The notes below the pieces were generated by a model. It searched no databases and had not been told where the DNA came from. It was given only the letters and a program-made list of their open reading frames with translations. 10,195 nucleotides of DNA, taken from contig DATEMK010000582.1 of NCBI GenBank assembly GCA_035275625.1, positions 1 through 10,195 of the forward strand. Reading direction: 5' to 3'. The DNA comes from DATEMK01 sp035275625 (GTDB taxonomy: Bacteria; Bacteroidota; Bacteroidia; AKYH767-A; OLB10). The position numbers were made by a program, and so were the translations under genes. Below, piece after piece: positions 1-6,683 of this stretch; within the stretch, counting starts at the first letter, position 1, and every line of letters begins with the position of its first letter.

Positions 1-2
1 AT

Positions 3-1979
3 GAAATGAACCAATGGTTATCCGGAACGCTGGGAAATATCGGGGCTGGGCTTGCCCTCGGTTTTGTATTTCTGACATTTCTTGTGGCGGCATTCAATTT
101 TAAATTCAGGTTTGCACCGAAAGCTGAATTGGCAGATGTACCTTTGGATATAGTTACAGAAGAAGAAAATGTAATAAATAATAAATGGAAAGATTCAGTT
201 CCGGATGAAGCGGAAGCTGAAAAAATTGTTCCTGCCAATGAACCGATCATGCTCACCTTGGAAAATGAGGAGGAAGAAGAAACAGCAGATGAGCCCGAAG
301 CCGAAGAGCAGGATATTTCAGAATTAATTAACGGGATGCAGGTAGAACTTCCGCCTGTTGATGAAACCAATATTCCGTTATCCATTGAAGATTCAAAAGA
401 AGAACCTGCATTGACTTTTTCGGACACAGAGGATAATGCAAAAAAATTAGTAGAAGCATTGGGCGAATACGATCCCACACTCGATCTCGGTACGTACCAG
501 TATCCAACGCTTGACCTTCTTGAAAACTACGCCAGCAAATCCAATCAGAGCCGCGAAGATTTGATGGCAGAGCTGGAAGCAAATAAAAACCGGATAGTAG
601 AAACGTTAGGGCATTACAATATTGCCATTGATAAGATCAAAGCCACAGTCGGACCAACCGTAACTTTATTTGAAATAGTTCCGCAGGCGGGAATCCGCAT
701 TTCAAAAATTAAAAACCTGGAAGATGATATTGCATTGAGCTTATCTGCTCTCGGCATCCGCATCATTGCACCCATCCCCGGAAAGGGAACAATAGGGATT
801 GAAGTTCCGAATCAGAATCCTGAAGTGGTTTCGATGAAAACAATTCTTTCATCTGAAAAATTTCAGAACAGTGATTATGATCTTCCTGTCGGGCTTGGCA
901 AGACCATTTCAAACGAAGTTTTTGTTGCCGACCTTGCGAAGATGCCGCACCTTTTAATGGCAGGGGCAACAGGCCAGGGAAAATCTGTCGGGTTGAATGC
1001 AGTGCTCGTTTCGTTGCTGTACAAAAAACATCCGTCACAAATAAAATTTGTTTTGGTTGATCCTAAAAAAGTTGAGCTTACTCTTTTTAAAACTATCGAA
1101 AGACATTTTCTTGCAAAGCTGCCGGGAGAAGAAGATGCCATTATCACCGATACAAAAAAAGTAGTCAACACATTAAATTCTTTGTGCATTGAAATGGATC
1201 AGCGGTATGATTTGCTTAAAGATGCGCAGGTAAGAAACATCCGCGAATACAATGTGAAATTCGTGAACCGGAAATTAAATCCGAATAACGGTCACCGTTT
1301 CCTTCCGTTTATTGTGCTGGTGGTGGATGAGTTTGCTGACCTGATCATGACAGCAGGAAAAGAAATTGAAGCGCCCATTGCGCGTCTTGCACAGCTTGCC
1401 CGTGCCATCGGAATCCATTTAATCATCGCCACCCAGAGACCATCCGTCAATATCATTACCGGAACGATCAAGGCAAACTTCCCGGCACGTATTGCTTTCA
1501 GAGTTACTTCCAAAATTGATTCGCGCACAATTCTCGATACCGGTGGCGCTGACCAATTGATAGGCCGTGGTGATATGTTATTATCAACGGGCGCTGATTT
1601 AATTCGTTTGCAATGCGCATTTGTTGATTTGCCTGAGGTCGAAAAAATAACGGAATTCATCGGCAGCCAAAGAGGTTATCCTGATGCATTCCTGCTTCCG
1701 GAATATGTGGGAGAAAGTGAGGCAGGCGGCAGTGGAGAGATGGATGCCGCTGACCGCGATCCACTTTTTGAAGAAGCAGCACGCATGGTTGTTCAACATC
1801 AGCAAGGATCTGCATCATTATTACAACGCAGATTAAAGCTGGGATATAACCGCGCAGGAAGATTGATTGATCAACTGGAAGCCGCAGGTATTATCGGTCC
1901 TTTTGAAGGAAGCAAAGCACGTGAAGTAAGAGTGAAAGATCCAGCGTCACTGGAACAATACTTTACAACGGCTCATTGA
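3..1979 (+). CDS. ftsK: DNA translocase FtsK (5' end missing at window edge)
   Basis: Septal DNA pump that uses ATP to clear and align the chromosome termini at division. The frame is open to the window edge, with a GAA codon just before the first ATG at 6, so the true start lies upstream. Numbering from that ATG gives 657 residues. Residues about 11-31 look like the last helix of the N-terminal membrane domain; the earlier helices are outside the window. A very acidic linker follows (about 45-140, with Glu runs). The motor domain has Walker A GATGQGKS at 320-327 (Lys326) and Walker B IVLVVDEF at 436-443 (Asp441, Glu442), then the conserved stretch IIATQRPSVNIITG. A winged-helix gamma domain (about 584-645) should read the chromosome polarity sequence. 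It lacks only the N-terminal part expected for an FtsK/SpoIIIE protein. The stop codon runs into an inverted octamer array. Confidence 0.96.
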   Translation, partial: EMNQWLSGTLGNIGAGLALGFVFLTFLVAAFNFKFRFAPKAELADVPLDIVTEEENVINNKWKDSVPDEAEAEKIVPANEPIMLTLENEEEEETADEPEAEEQDISELINGMQVELPPVDETNIPLSIEDSKEEPALTFSDTEDNAKKLVEALGEYDPTLDLGTYQYPTLDLLENYASKSNQSREDLMAELEANKNRIVETLGHYNIAIDKIKATVGPTVTLFEIVPQAGIRISKIKNLEDDIALSLSALGIRIIAPIPGKGTIGIEVPNQNPEVVSMKTILSSEKFQNSDYDLPVGLGKTISNEVFVADLAKMPHLLMAGATGQGKSVGLNAVLVSLLYKKHPSQIKFVLVDPKKVELTLFKTIERHFLAKLPGEEDAIITDTKKVVNTLNSLCIEMDQRYDLLKDAQVRNIREYNVKFVNRKLNPNNGHRFLPFIVLVVDEFADLIMTAGKEIEAPIARLAQLARAIGIHLIIATQRPSVNIITGTIKANFPARIAFRVTSKIDSRTILDTGGADQLIGRGDMLLSTGADLIRLQCAFVDLPEVEKITEFIGSQRGYPDAFLLPEYVGESEAGGSGEMDAADRDPLFEEAARMVVQHQQGSASLLQRRLKLGYNRAGRLIDQLEAAGIIGPFEGSKAREVRVKDPASLEQYFTTAH

Positions 1980-2050
1980 AAACGAGAAGAGGAGAAAGCG
2001 AGAAAGTGAGATTTGCTTTTGAATGTCGTTTTCACACTTTCACGTTTTCA
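1977..2050. repeat. Inverted array of 8-nt units after ftsK
   Basis: Starting inside the ftsK stop codon there are four consecutive 8-nt units, GAAAACGA (1978-1985), GAAGAGGA (1986-1993), GAAAGCGA (1994-2001) and GAAAGTGA (2002-2009). After a spacer of about 16 nt come three units of the same type in the opposite orientation, TCGTTTTC (2026-2033), ACACTTTC (2034-2041) and ACGTTTTC (2042-2049). Unit 1 pairs perfectly with the first inverted unit: 9 bp, 1977-1985 with 2026-2034. A nested alternative pairs 1977-1984 with 2043-2050 and 2002-2008 with 2035-2041. The RNA could therefore fold in several registers. It may act as a 3'-end or terminator structure for ftsK, but there is no GC-rich stem plus U-tract of the classical kind, so the role is inference. 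Confidence 0.75.
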
Positions 2051-2070
2051 ACTATTCTGACAAAAAAAAC

Positions 2071-2078
2071 TAACTTCG
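2071..2078 (+). promoter_or_regulatory. Candidate -7 box upstream of lolA
   Basis: TAACTTCG fits the Bacteroidota -7 pattern TAnnTTTG with one accepted variation and is followed by CAC. No clear TTTG -33 element lies at the usual distance. It would give a leader of about 95-100 nt before the lolA ATG at 2182. A poorer match, TAACTTGC at 2147-2154, would give a short leader instead. Confidence 0.4.
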
Positions 2079-2181
2079 CACACTGAATTTTAAGTGAAAC
2101 TCAAGCTCCGGTTCAAACTTTTTTATTCACATGGCTCAGAGTTTGCTAACTTGCATCGCAACATACAATCAACTTATTAAA

Positions 2182-2829
2182 ATGAAAAAAATATCTTTTA
2201 TCCTTATTGCATTATTTATCTCAAACTTTTATTCTGTAAATGCGCAAACTGATCCAAATGCGGATGTAATATTAAAAGCAGTGAGTGCAAAATATAAGTC
2301 CTATAAAACTTTATCTGCGTCTTTTAAATTGGTTATTGATAACGAAAAAGAAAAAACAAAAGAGAACCAAACAGGAAACATAACCATTAAAGAAAATAAA
2401 TACAAGCTTGAAATGGACGGACAGGAAGTGATCAGTGACGGAAAAACCATCTGGACATTTCTGAAAGAAGAAAACGAAGTCCAGATCAATGATGCAACAA
2501 CAAAAAAAGATGCCATTACTCCTTCTTCTATTTTTACGATTTATGAAAAAGGATTTAAGTCAAAATATATCGGGGAAAAAACAGAAGCCGGAAAAACTAT
2601 TCAGCAAATTGAGCTGGTTCCTGAAGATGCAAAGAAACCTTATTTCAAAATTCAGTTATACATAAACAAGGAGGATAAATATGTGGCGAGTGCGAAAGTG
2701 CTCAATAGAAACGCCATCCATCTTTCTTATGCCGTGGACAAGTTTAGTCCCGATGCCCCTGCCGATGATGCGCTGTTTACTTTTGATAAAGCAAAGCATC
2801 CGGGGGTGGAAGTGGTTGATTTGAGGTGA
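2182..2829 (+). CDS. lolA: LolA-like periplasmic outer-membrane lipoprotein carrier
   Basis: Predicted periplasmic chaperone that carries lipoproteins released from the inner membrane to the outer membrane. I start at 2182 rather than at the in-frame ATG at 2131. From 2182 the protein begins with a clean signal peptide (KK, hydrophobic core, then SVNA before Gln22), whereas the 17 extra residues would bury it and would overlap possible promoter sequence. The mature part (about 194 of 215 residues) has the alternating beta-strand pattern of LolA half-barrels, including ISDGKTIWTFLKEENEVQI. It ends in the family-like tail ALFTFDKAKHPGVEVVDLR. Position directly after ftsK is an order I recall from many Bacteroidota and supports the call. 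LolA and outer-membrane-stress proteins of this fold are weakly conserved, so the substrate is inferred from family and context. Confidence 0.85.
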   Translation: MKKISFILIALFISNFYSVNAQTDPNADVILKAVSAKYKSYKTLSASFKLVIDNEKEKTKENQTGNITIKENKYKLEMDGQEVISDGKTIWTFLKEENEVQINDATTKKDAITPSSIFTIYEKGFKSKYIGEKTEAGKTIQQIELVPEDAKKPYFKIQLYINKEDKYVASAKVLNRNAIHLSYAVDKFSPDAPADDALFTFDKAKHPGVEVVDLR

Positions 2830-2832
2830 TTG

Positions 2833-2916
2833 GTTGAATAGTTAATTGTGTTAACTGGTTGATTATGTTATTGAGTATTTTGTTTAACCAATTAACTTAA
2901 TCAACATAATCAACCA
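2833..2916. repeat. Inverted array of 8-9-nt GTT units after lolA
   Basis: Beginning 3 nt after the lolA stop are units starting with GTT: GTTGAATA (2833-2840), GTTAATTGT (2841-2849), GTTAACTG (2850-2857), GTTGATTAT (2858-2866) and GTTATTGA (2867-2874). They are followed by units in the opposite orientation, TGTTTAAC (2881-2888), CAATTAAC (2889-2896), TTAATCAAC (2897-2905) and ATAATCAAC (2906-2914). The longest perfect arms are 14 nt, 2856-2869 with 2903-2916. A second perfect 9-nt pair, 2840-2848 with 2889-2897, crosses the first, so the two foldings are mutually exclusive or slipped. The layout matches the array after ftsK, but the unit sequence is different. The function is unknown. Confidence 0.75.
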
Positions 2917-2945
2917 TTTACTTGCTTAATCAAAAAATTGTTTCT

Positions 2946-2953
2946 TATTTTGG
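2946..2953 (+). promoter_or_regulatory. Weak candidate -7 box upstream of the DUF4199 gene
   Basis: TATTTTGG is an approximate TAnnTTTG match. A TTG at 2922-2924 sits 21 nt upstream, within the spacing allowed for a Bacteroidota -33 element. It lies 31 nt before the ATG. AT-rich sequence makes chance matches likely. Confidence 0.3.
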
Positions 2954-2984
2954 TTCTCATTTCAAACCTTAAACTCACCAATTC

Positions 2985-3512
2985 ATGAAACCATTTCTCA
3001 AATACGGATTAATCGCAGCAGCAACAGGCATTTTAATATCAATGATAACCTTTCTTCTCGGTCTTGATAAGACCGATACCGGGGAGTATATAGGTTACCT
3101 TAATATTATTGTTATGATTGTTGCAATGGTAATGGCAATTAAAGAAAAGCGTGAAAAAGAACTTGGAGGATTTATTGAATTCGGCCAGGCATTCGGCACA
3201 GCTTCAATGACCATTTTGGTCGCTTCAGCAATTACCGCTGTGTATACCTATCTTTATGTTTCTGTAATTAATCCCGGATTCAGGGAGTACACATTACAAA
3301 AGCAAATAGCAAAGATGGAAGAAAAGGGAATGTCGCAGGATGAGATTGATACAGCGATGCATTACACTGAAAAATTTATGAGCCCGGTGATGATGTCTGT
3401 ATTTACTTTTTTGGGCGGGATGTTTTTCGGAATGATCATAGCACTGATTATAGCAGCTATTATGAGAAAGTCAAACCCGAATCCCTTTGAAGAAATTAAA
3501 TCAACAAGCTAA
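2985..3512 (+). CDS. DUF4199 family integral membrane protein
   Basis: Inner-membrane protein of unknown function with the layout of DUF4199, a family seen mainly in Bacteroidota. Its 175 residues hold four likely helices at about 6-26, 36-52, 72-95 and 134-160. A short charged cytoplasmic turn after helix 2 (KEKREKELGG) leads into a conserved-looking FIEFGQAFGTA segment at the start of helix 3. A soluble stretch of about 35 residues (98-132) between helices 3 and 4 is charged and helical and includes MEEKGMSQDEID. The C-terminal tail is short and ends NPFEEIKSTS. The ATG at 2985 is the only sensible start. The gene overlaps rocD tail-to-tail by 12 nt, so no separate terminator fits between them. 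No catalytic motif is visible and I do not assign a function. Confidence 0.85.
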   Translation: MKPFLKYGLIAAATGILISMITFLLGLDKTDTGEYIGYLNIIVMIVAMVMAIKEKREKELGGFIEFGQAFGTASMTILVASAITAVYTYLYVSVINPGFREYTLQKQIAKMEEKGMSQDEIDTAMHYTEKFMSPVMMSVFTFLGGMFFGMIIALIIAAIMRKSNPNPFEEIKSTS

Positions 3513-4736
3513 AATAGTTTTTCGGATAATATCCAAACATTCCATTAATTGATCTTCGGTAATTATAAGCGGAGGTGCAAAACGGATAATATCGCCATGA
3601 GTTGGCTTTGCGAGCAGCCCGTTTTCTTTTAATGAAAGACATATATCCCATGCCGTTAAACCGTTAGTCGGTTTAATAACAATTGCATAAAACAATCCTT
3701 TACCGCGAACAATTGTTATCATTTCTGATTTCTCTTTGATGGATAATAATTCCCGTTTCAGAATCTCTCCAAGATGAGCAGCGTTCTCAGACAACTTTTC
3801 TGAAATAAGAACATCCATAGCTGTCATTGTCACTGCACAGGCAAGCGGATTGCCACCGTAAGTAGAACCGTGCTCACCGGGTTTAATAGTTAGCATTATT
3901 TCATCATCAGCAAGCACCGCAGAAACAGGAAGTATGCCGCCTGACAATGCTTTTCCTAAAATCAAAATATCAGGACGGACATTTTCATGCTCACATGCAA
4001 GCATTTTTCCTGTGCGTCCTAAACCGGTTTGAATTTCATCGGCAATAAAAAGAACATTATTCTTTTTGCATAATTCAAAACACTTTGAAAGATATCCGTC
4101 ATCGGGAACAATTACTCCTGCTTCTCCCTGTATCGGTTCGACAAGAAACCCGGCAGCATTTTTATCTTTCAATGCTTCCGCAAGTGCATTGACATCATTG
4201 TATGGAATGGTAATATAACCGGGAGTATAGGGACCAAACCGCGTATTAGAATCCGGATCAGTGGAAAATGAAATGACATTTACGGTCCGGCCATGAAAAT
4301 TTCCTTCACACACAATAATCTTTGCTTCGTTATTCACAATTCCCTTTTTGTCATATCCCCATCTCCTGCATAATTTGATGGCAGTTTCAACACCCTCCAC
4401 ACCGGTATTCATAGGCAACAGCTTATCATACCCGAAAACTCCGCACATATATTTTTCGTATTCACCAAGCAGGTTGTTGTGAAATGCGCGTGAGGTAAGA
4501 GTAAGCTTTGAAGCCTGTTCAAACAATGAGGCAATAATCCGCGGATGACCATGGCCCTGGTTCAATGCAGAATAAGCGGAAAGAAAATCGTAATATCTTT
4601 TTCCTTCAACATCCCAGACAAACACACCTTCTCCTCTTTCAATTACAACCGGGATGGCTTTGTAATTATGCGCGCCATATCTCAGTTCCTGCTCTATTGC
4701 TTCGCGGCTGGCCATAGTATCTGTTGCTGTTTTCAT
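3501..4736 (-). CDS. rocD: Ornithine aminotransferase (ornithine--oxo-acid transaminase)
   Basis: PLP-dependent class III aminotransferase. It moves the delta-amino group of L-ornithine to 2-oxoglutarate, giving glutamate semialdehyde and glutamate, and so links arginine/ornithine breakdown to proline and glutamate. I use the ATG at 4734-4736 (411 residues). A longer reading from a TTG at 4755-4757 would start inside a consensus -7 box. With this start, the PLP-binding lysine is Lys262 (GKALSGG) and the cofactor-ring aspartate is Asp233 (FIADEIQTG). From memory, the residues that mark ornithine aminotransferases in the human enzyme (Tyr55, Tyr85, Arg180, Glu235, Lys292) appear here as Tyr25, Tyr55, Arg150, Glu205 and Lys262, with identical spacing. 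The segments SAFHxN-like TLTSRAFHNNLLGEYE, PGEHGSTYGGNPLA and LLAKPTHGDIIRFAPPL are also hallmarks. No residue is missing, and the neighbours show no arginine-pathway operon. Confidence 0.96.
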   Translation of the reverse strand: MKTATDTMASREAIEQELRYGAHNYKAIPVVIERGEGVFVWDVEGKRYYDFLSAYSALNQGHGHPRIIASLFEQASKLTLTSRAFHNNLLGEYEKYMCGVFGYDKLLPMNTGVEGVETAIKLCRRWGYDKKGIVNNEAKIIVCEGNFHGRTVNVISFSTDPDSNTRFGPYTPGYITIPYNDVNALAEALKDKNAAGFLVEPIQGEAGVIVPDDGYLSKCFELCKKNNVLFIADEIQTGLGRTGKMLACEHENVRPDILILGKALSGGILPVSAVLADDEIMLTIKPGEHGSTYGGNPLACAVTMTAMDVLISEKLSENAAHLGEILKRELLSIKEKSEMITIVRGKGLFYAIVIKPTNGLTAWDICLSLKENGLLAKPTHGDIIRFAPPLIITEDQLMECLDIIRKTILAC

Positions 4737-4754
4737 GGTAAGAAATCTAATGTA

Positions 4755-4762
4755 CAAAGATA
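4755..4762 (-). promoter_or_regulatory. Consensus -7 box for rocD
   Basis: On the minus strand this reads TATCTTTG, an exact match to the Bacteroidota -7 consensus TAnnTTTG. It lies 18 nt before the rocD ATG, so the leader would be only about 10 nt. The -33 region is poor; the best candidate is TGTG about 20 nt further upstream. This box is the main reason to reject a TTG start at 4757. Confidence 0.6.
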
Positions 4763-4825
4763 AAGTTTTATTGCTAAAGAATCACAGAAATAAAAGCAGG
4801 CTACCAGCTGCGAATGCCCTTATAA

Positions 4826-5707
4826 TCACATTGCCTGTGCAGGCTTTTTCAGCTTCCATCTCCTGTGGCTCCACAGCCAGAATTCCGGCTGCTTAACAAT
4901 ATCAGCTTCCAGCATCTTTGTTACTTTTTCAGTTATTTCCCCTGTTGCGGTAAGTTGCGGATATTCACAAGCTAATTCAAATTCCAGGACATAATGTCCG
5001 CGCTTTGGCTTATATACACGACCAAAGATAACAGGGTAATTATATTCCTTCGCATACTTTTCTGTACCGAATGAGACGCCTGAATCCTGGCTGAGGAATT
5101 TCATCCAATAGGAATTGCTGTTTTTTGAAGGAGATTGATCAATGGCGAAAATAATGGCGGTTAAATTATTTTTTTCTTCTTCAAAAACCTGCTTCACGAT
5201 TTTGGTTGAAATCATGCGCAACCCGAATTTGCTTCTTGTCTTACGCATTTTTTCATCAAAGAATTTATTGGTCAGCGGAAGGTAGATTCCTATGGATTGA
5301 TGTTTTATGATTTCATCAATGGCAACAGCAAACAATTCCCAGCTATTGTAATGTCCCCCGGCAAGAATCACACTTTTATTTTCATCAAAAAATTTATTCA
5401 CGACTTCAGGATTTTTACAAATCATCCGTTCCTGAACTTGCTTTTGTGAAATGGTAAATAGTTTCAGGCTTTCCACAACAAGATCGCATAAATGATGATA
5501 AAATTTTTTTGCAATTTCATGGTGTTCTTTTGATGTTTTATCGGGGAACGAATTGCTGATATTCCGGAGAATAACTTTTTTACGGTAACCTGTTAAATAA
5601 TAAAAAATAAAAAAAAGAAAGTCAGAAAGCCCGTACAGGACAGGAAAAGGCAGCAGGGAAACCGGGATGATAATTAAATAATAAAGCAGGCAGCTGAAAA
5701 TAATCAT
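4826..5707 (-). CDS. LpxL/HtrB-family lipid acyltransferase
   Basis: Predicted membrane-associated acyltransferase of the lipid A biosynthesis (LpxL/HtrB/LpxM) family, which adds secondary acyl chains to lipid A or related lipids at the inner face of the inner membrane. The 293 residues begin with a strongly hydrophobic anchor (about 3-39) and the basic YRKKVILRNI segment common in the family. The catalytic HX4E motif is visible as His119 to Glu124 (GGHYNSWE). Further family features are AIIFAIDQSP (about 184-193) and a C-terminal FWLWSHRRWK (276-285). Length fits the family. In Bacteroidota such proteins may also act on ornithine or other amino lipids, so the acceptor is not assigned. No -7 box is visible in the 44 nt between the upstream terminator hairpin and the ATG, so transcription may depend on read-through from the isomerase gene. 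Confidence 0.88.
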   Translation of the reverse strand: MIIFSCLLYYLIIIPVSLLPFPVLYGLSDFLFFIFYYLTGYRKKVILRNISNSFPDKTSKEHHEIAKKFYHHLCDLVVESLKLFTISQKQVQERMICKNPEVVNKFFDENKSVILAGGHYNSWELFAVAIDEIIKHQSIGIYLPLTNKFFDEKMRKTRSKFGLRMISTKIVKQVFEEEKNNLTAIIFAIDQSPSKNSNSYWMKFLSQDSGVSFGTEKYAKEYNYPVIFGRVYKPKRGHYVLEFELACEYPQLTATGEITEKVTKMLEADIVKQPEFWLWSHRRWKLKKPAQAM

Positions 5708-5751
5708 TTGCAGGTTTTGCTTAAATGTTTTTAGGCATGTCTTCTATAAAA

Positions 5752-5791
5752 GGAAAAAGTTCAGGGTTTGAACAAACCCTGAACTTTTTCC
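5752..5791. terminator. Perfect 19-bp inverted repeat, likely bidirectional terminator
   Basis: Arms 5752-5770 and 5773-5791 are exact reverse complements over 19 nt with only two unpaired bases between them. The stem has a GC-containing core (TTCAGGG) flanked by five A and five T, so an RNA made from either strand would have an A-tract, a stem and a U-tract. On the minus strand it begins 20 nt after the stop of the isomerase gene and ends 44 nt before the acyltransferase ATG, and it is followed by four more T. It is best read as the intrinsic terminator of the isomerase gene. Partial read-through could set the level of the acyltransferase. Confidence 0.85.
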
Positions 5792-5810
5792 GATAACTAT
5801 CCGGATTAAA

Positions 5811-6551
5811 TTATTTTCCCGGTTCTTTTGTTTTATCAGGTGCCAGAATGGAAAGCAATTCCACTTCAAAAATCAAAGTTTCGTTGGGCCCGATAGCCCC
5901 GCCTGCACCTCTTTCACCATAAGCGATATTAGAAGGGATGAATATCTTCCATTTTGAACCAACGGGCATCAGTTGAAGCGCCTCTGCAAATCCGGGAGCA
6001 AATTGGTTAACTCCCAATTCATACGGCTGCCCTCTGTCTACTGAACTATCGAAAATGGATCCATTAATTAAAGTTCCGTGGTAATGAACCGAAACTTTAT
6101 CGGTTAGCGCTGGCTTTGGACCAGTTCCCTCTTTTATAACCTGGTATTGCAATCCGCTTGCTGTGGTTTTTACGCCTTCTTTCTTTCCGTTTTCTTCAAG
6201 AAATTTTTTCCCTTTTTCAAGATTAGCCTTTCCCTGTTCCATCATCGCTTCATTTTTCTTTTTTTCTTTCTCCATCATAAAAGTTTGAATTACCGCCTGT
6301 GACTGGGCTGCATTCATCGTGGCAGTATCATTGTTAAAACAGTCTTTAATTCCCTTCGCAATCAGGTCGGGATTAATTTGAATTAAGCTGTCTTTTTTCA
6401 GATTTTGTCCTATACTTCCGCCAATAGCATAACTTAACGAATCCATTTGCGTGGATAATTTACCTGCTGTTTCTTTATTTTTTTGACCTTCACACGCGGT
6501 TAAGCTAAGAAAGGCAATTCCTGAAAACAGGACAATGTACTTTAGTTTCAT
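5811..6551 (-). CDS. FKBP-type peptidyl-prolyl cis-trans isomerase lipoprotein (Mip/FkpA-like)
   Basis: Envelope folding helper that isomerises peptide bonds before proline. The 246 residues start with a lipoprotein signal ending in lipobox LTAC (Cys20). After Cys20 there is one acidic residue (CEGQKN) rather than the acidic cluster linked with surface export in Bacteroidota, so a periplasm-facing anchor is more likely (inference). Residues about 33-125 are the helical FKBP N-terminal dimerisation domain, including DSLSYAIGGSIGQNLKKD and a Lys/Glu-rich helix. Residues about 145-235 form the FKBP catalytic domain. It carries VHYHGTLINGSIFDSS (Tyr157, Phe168, Asp169), the LMPVGSKWKIFIPS strand (Trp201) and AYGERGAGG (Tyr211). 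All pocket residues seem to be present. It has its own candidate -7 box upstream and a strong terminator downstream, so it may be a single-gene unit. Confidence 0.95.
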   Translation of the reverse strand: MKLKYIVLFSGIAFLSLTACEGQKNKETAGKLSTQMDSLSYAIGGSIGQNLKKDSLIQINPDLIAKGIKDCFNNDTATMNAAQSQAVIQTFMMEKEKKKNEAMMEQGKANLEKGKKFLEENGKKEGVKTTASGLQYQVIKEGTGPKPALTDKVSVHYHGTLINGSIFDSSVDRGQPYELGVNQFAPGFAEALQLMPVGSKWKIFIPSNIAYGERGAGGAIGPNETLIFEVELLSILAPDKTKEPGK

Positions 6552-6579
6552 AATATTTTATTTTTTTAATTTGAGGGTG

Positions 6580-6587
6580 CGAAGATA
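6580..6587 (-). promoter_or_regulatory. Candidate -7 box for the FKBP isomerase gene
   Basis: The minus strand reads TATCTTCG followed by CACC, a good TAnnTTYG match. It lies about 28 nt upstream of the ATG at 6549-6551, and the leader is A/T-rich with no Shine-Dalgarno. A TTTG (minus strand, 6603-6606) lies upstream, but the 15-nt gap is shorter than the usual -33/-7 spacing. Confidence 0.5.
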
Positions 6588-6683
6588 CATTATTTGGATT
6601 TACAAATTGCGACCTATGACATTTTCTTCATATTTCGTCTTTTCCTGTGTGAAATAATGGAAAGCTAGAGCAAAATGAACAGA

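Noticed and set aside
2131..2181. Longer N-terminus for the LolA-like protein from the ATG at 2131
   Set aside because: The 17 added residues precede a complete signal peptide and overlap sequence resembling a promoter. The ATG at 2182 gives a normal signal sequence.
3656..3719. Inverted repeats inside rocD (TTAAACCG/CGGTTTAA and a 10-nt pair at 3676-3685 and 3710-3719)
   Set aside because: They lie in conserved coding sequence. At least the 10-nt pair is explained by repeated Ile and Val codons, so chance is the simplest explanation.
4545..4763. Open frame on the plus strand opposite the rocD start
   Set aside because: It is a shadow of a well-supported enzyme gene, with no family features of its own.
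6611..6655. Possible third array of GAA-type units between the isomerase and methyltransferase genes
   Set aside because: On the minus strand the GAA spacing is irregular (7-9 nt) and no inverted partner half is present. It is ordinary A-rich intergenic sequence.
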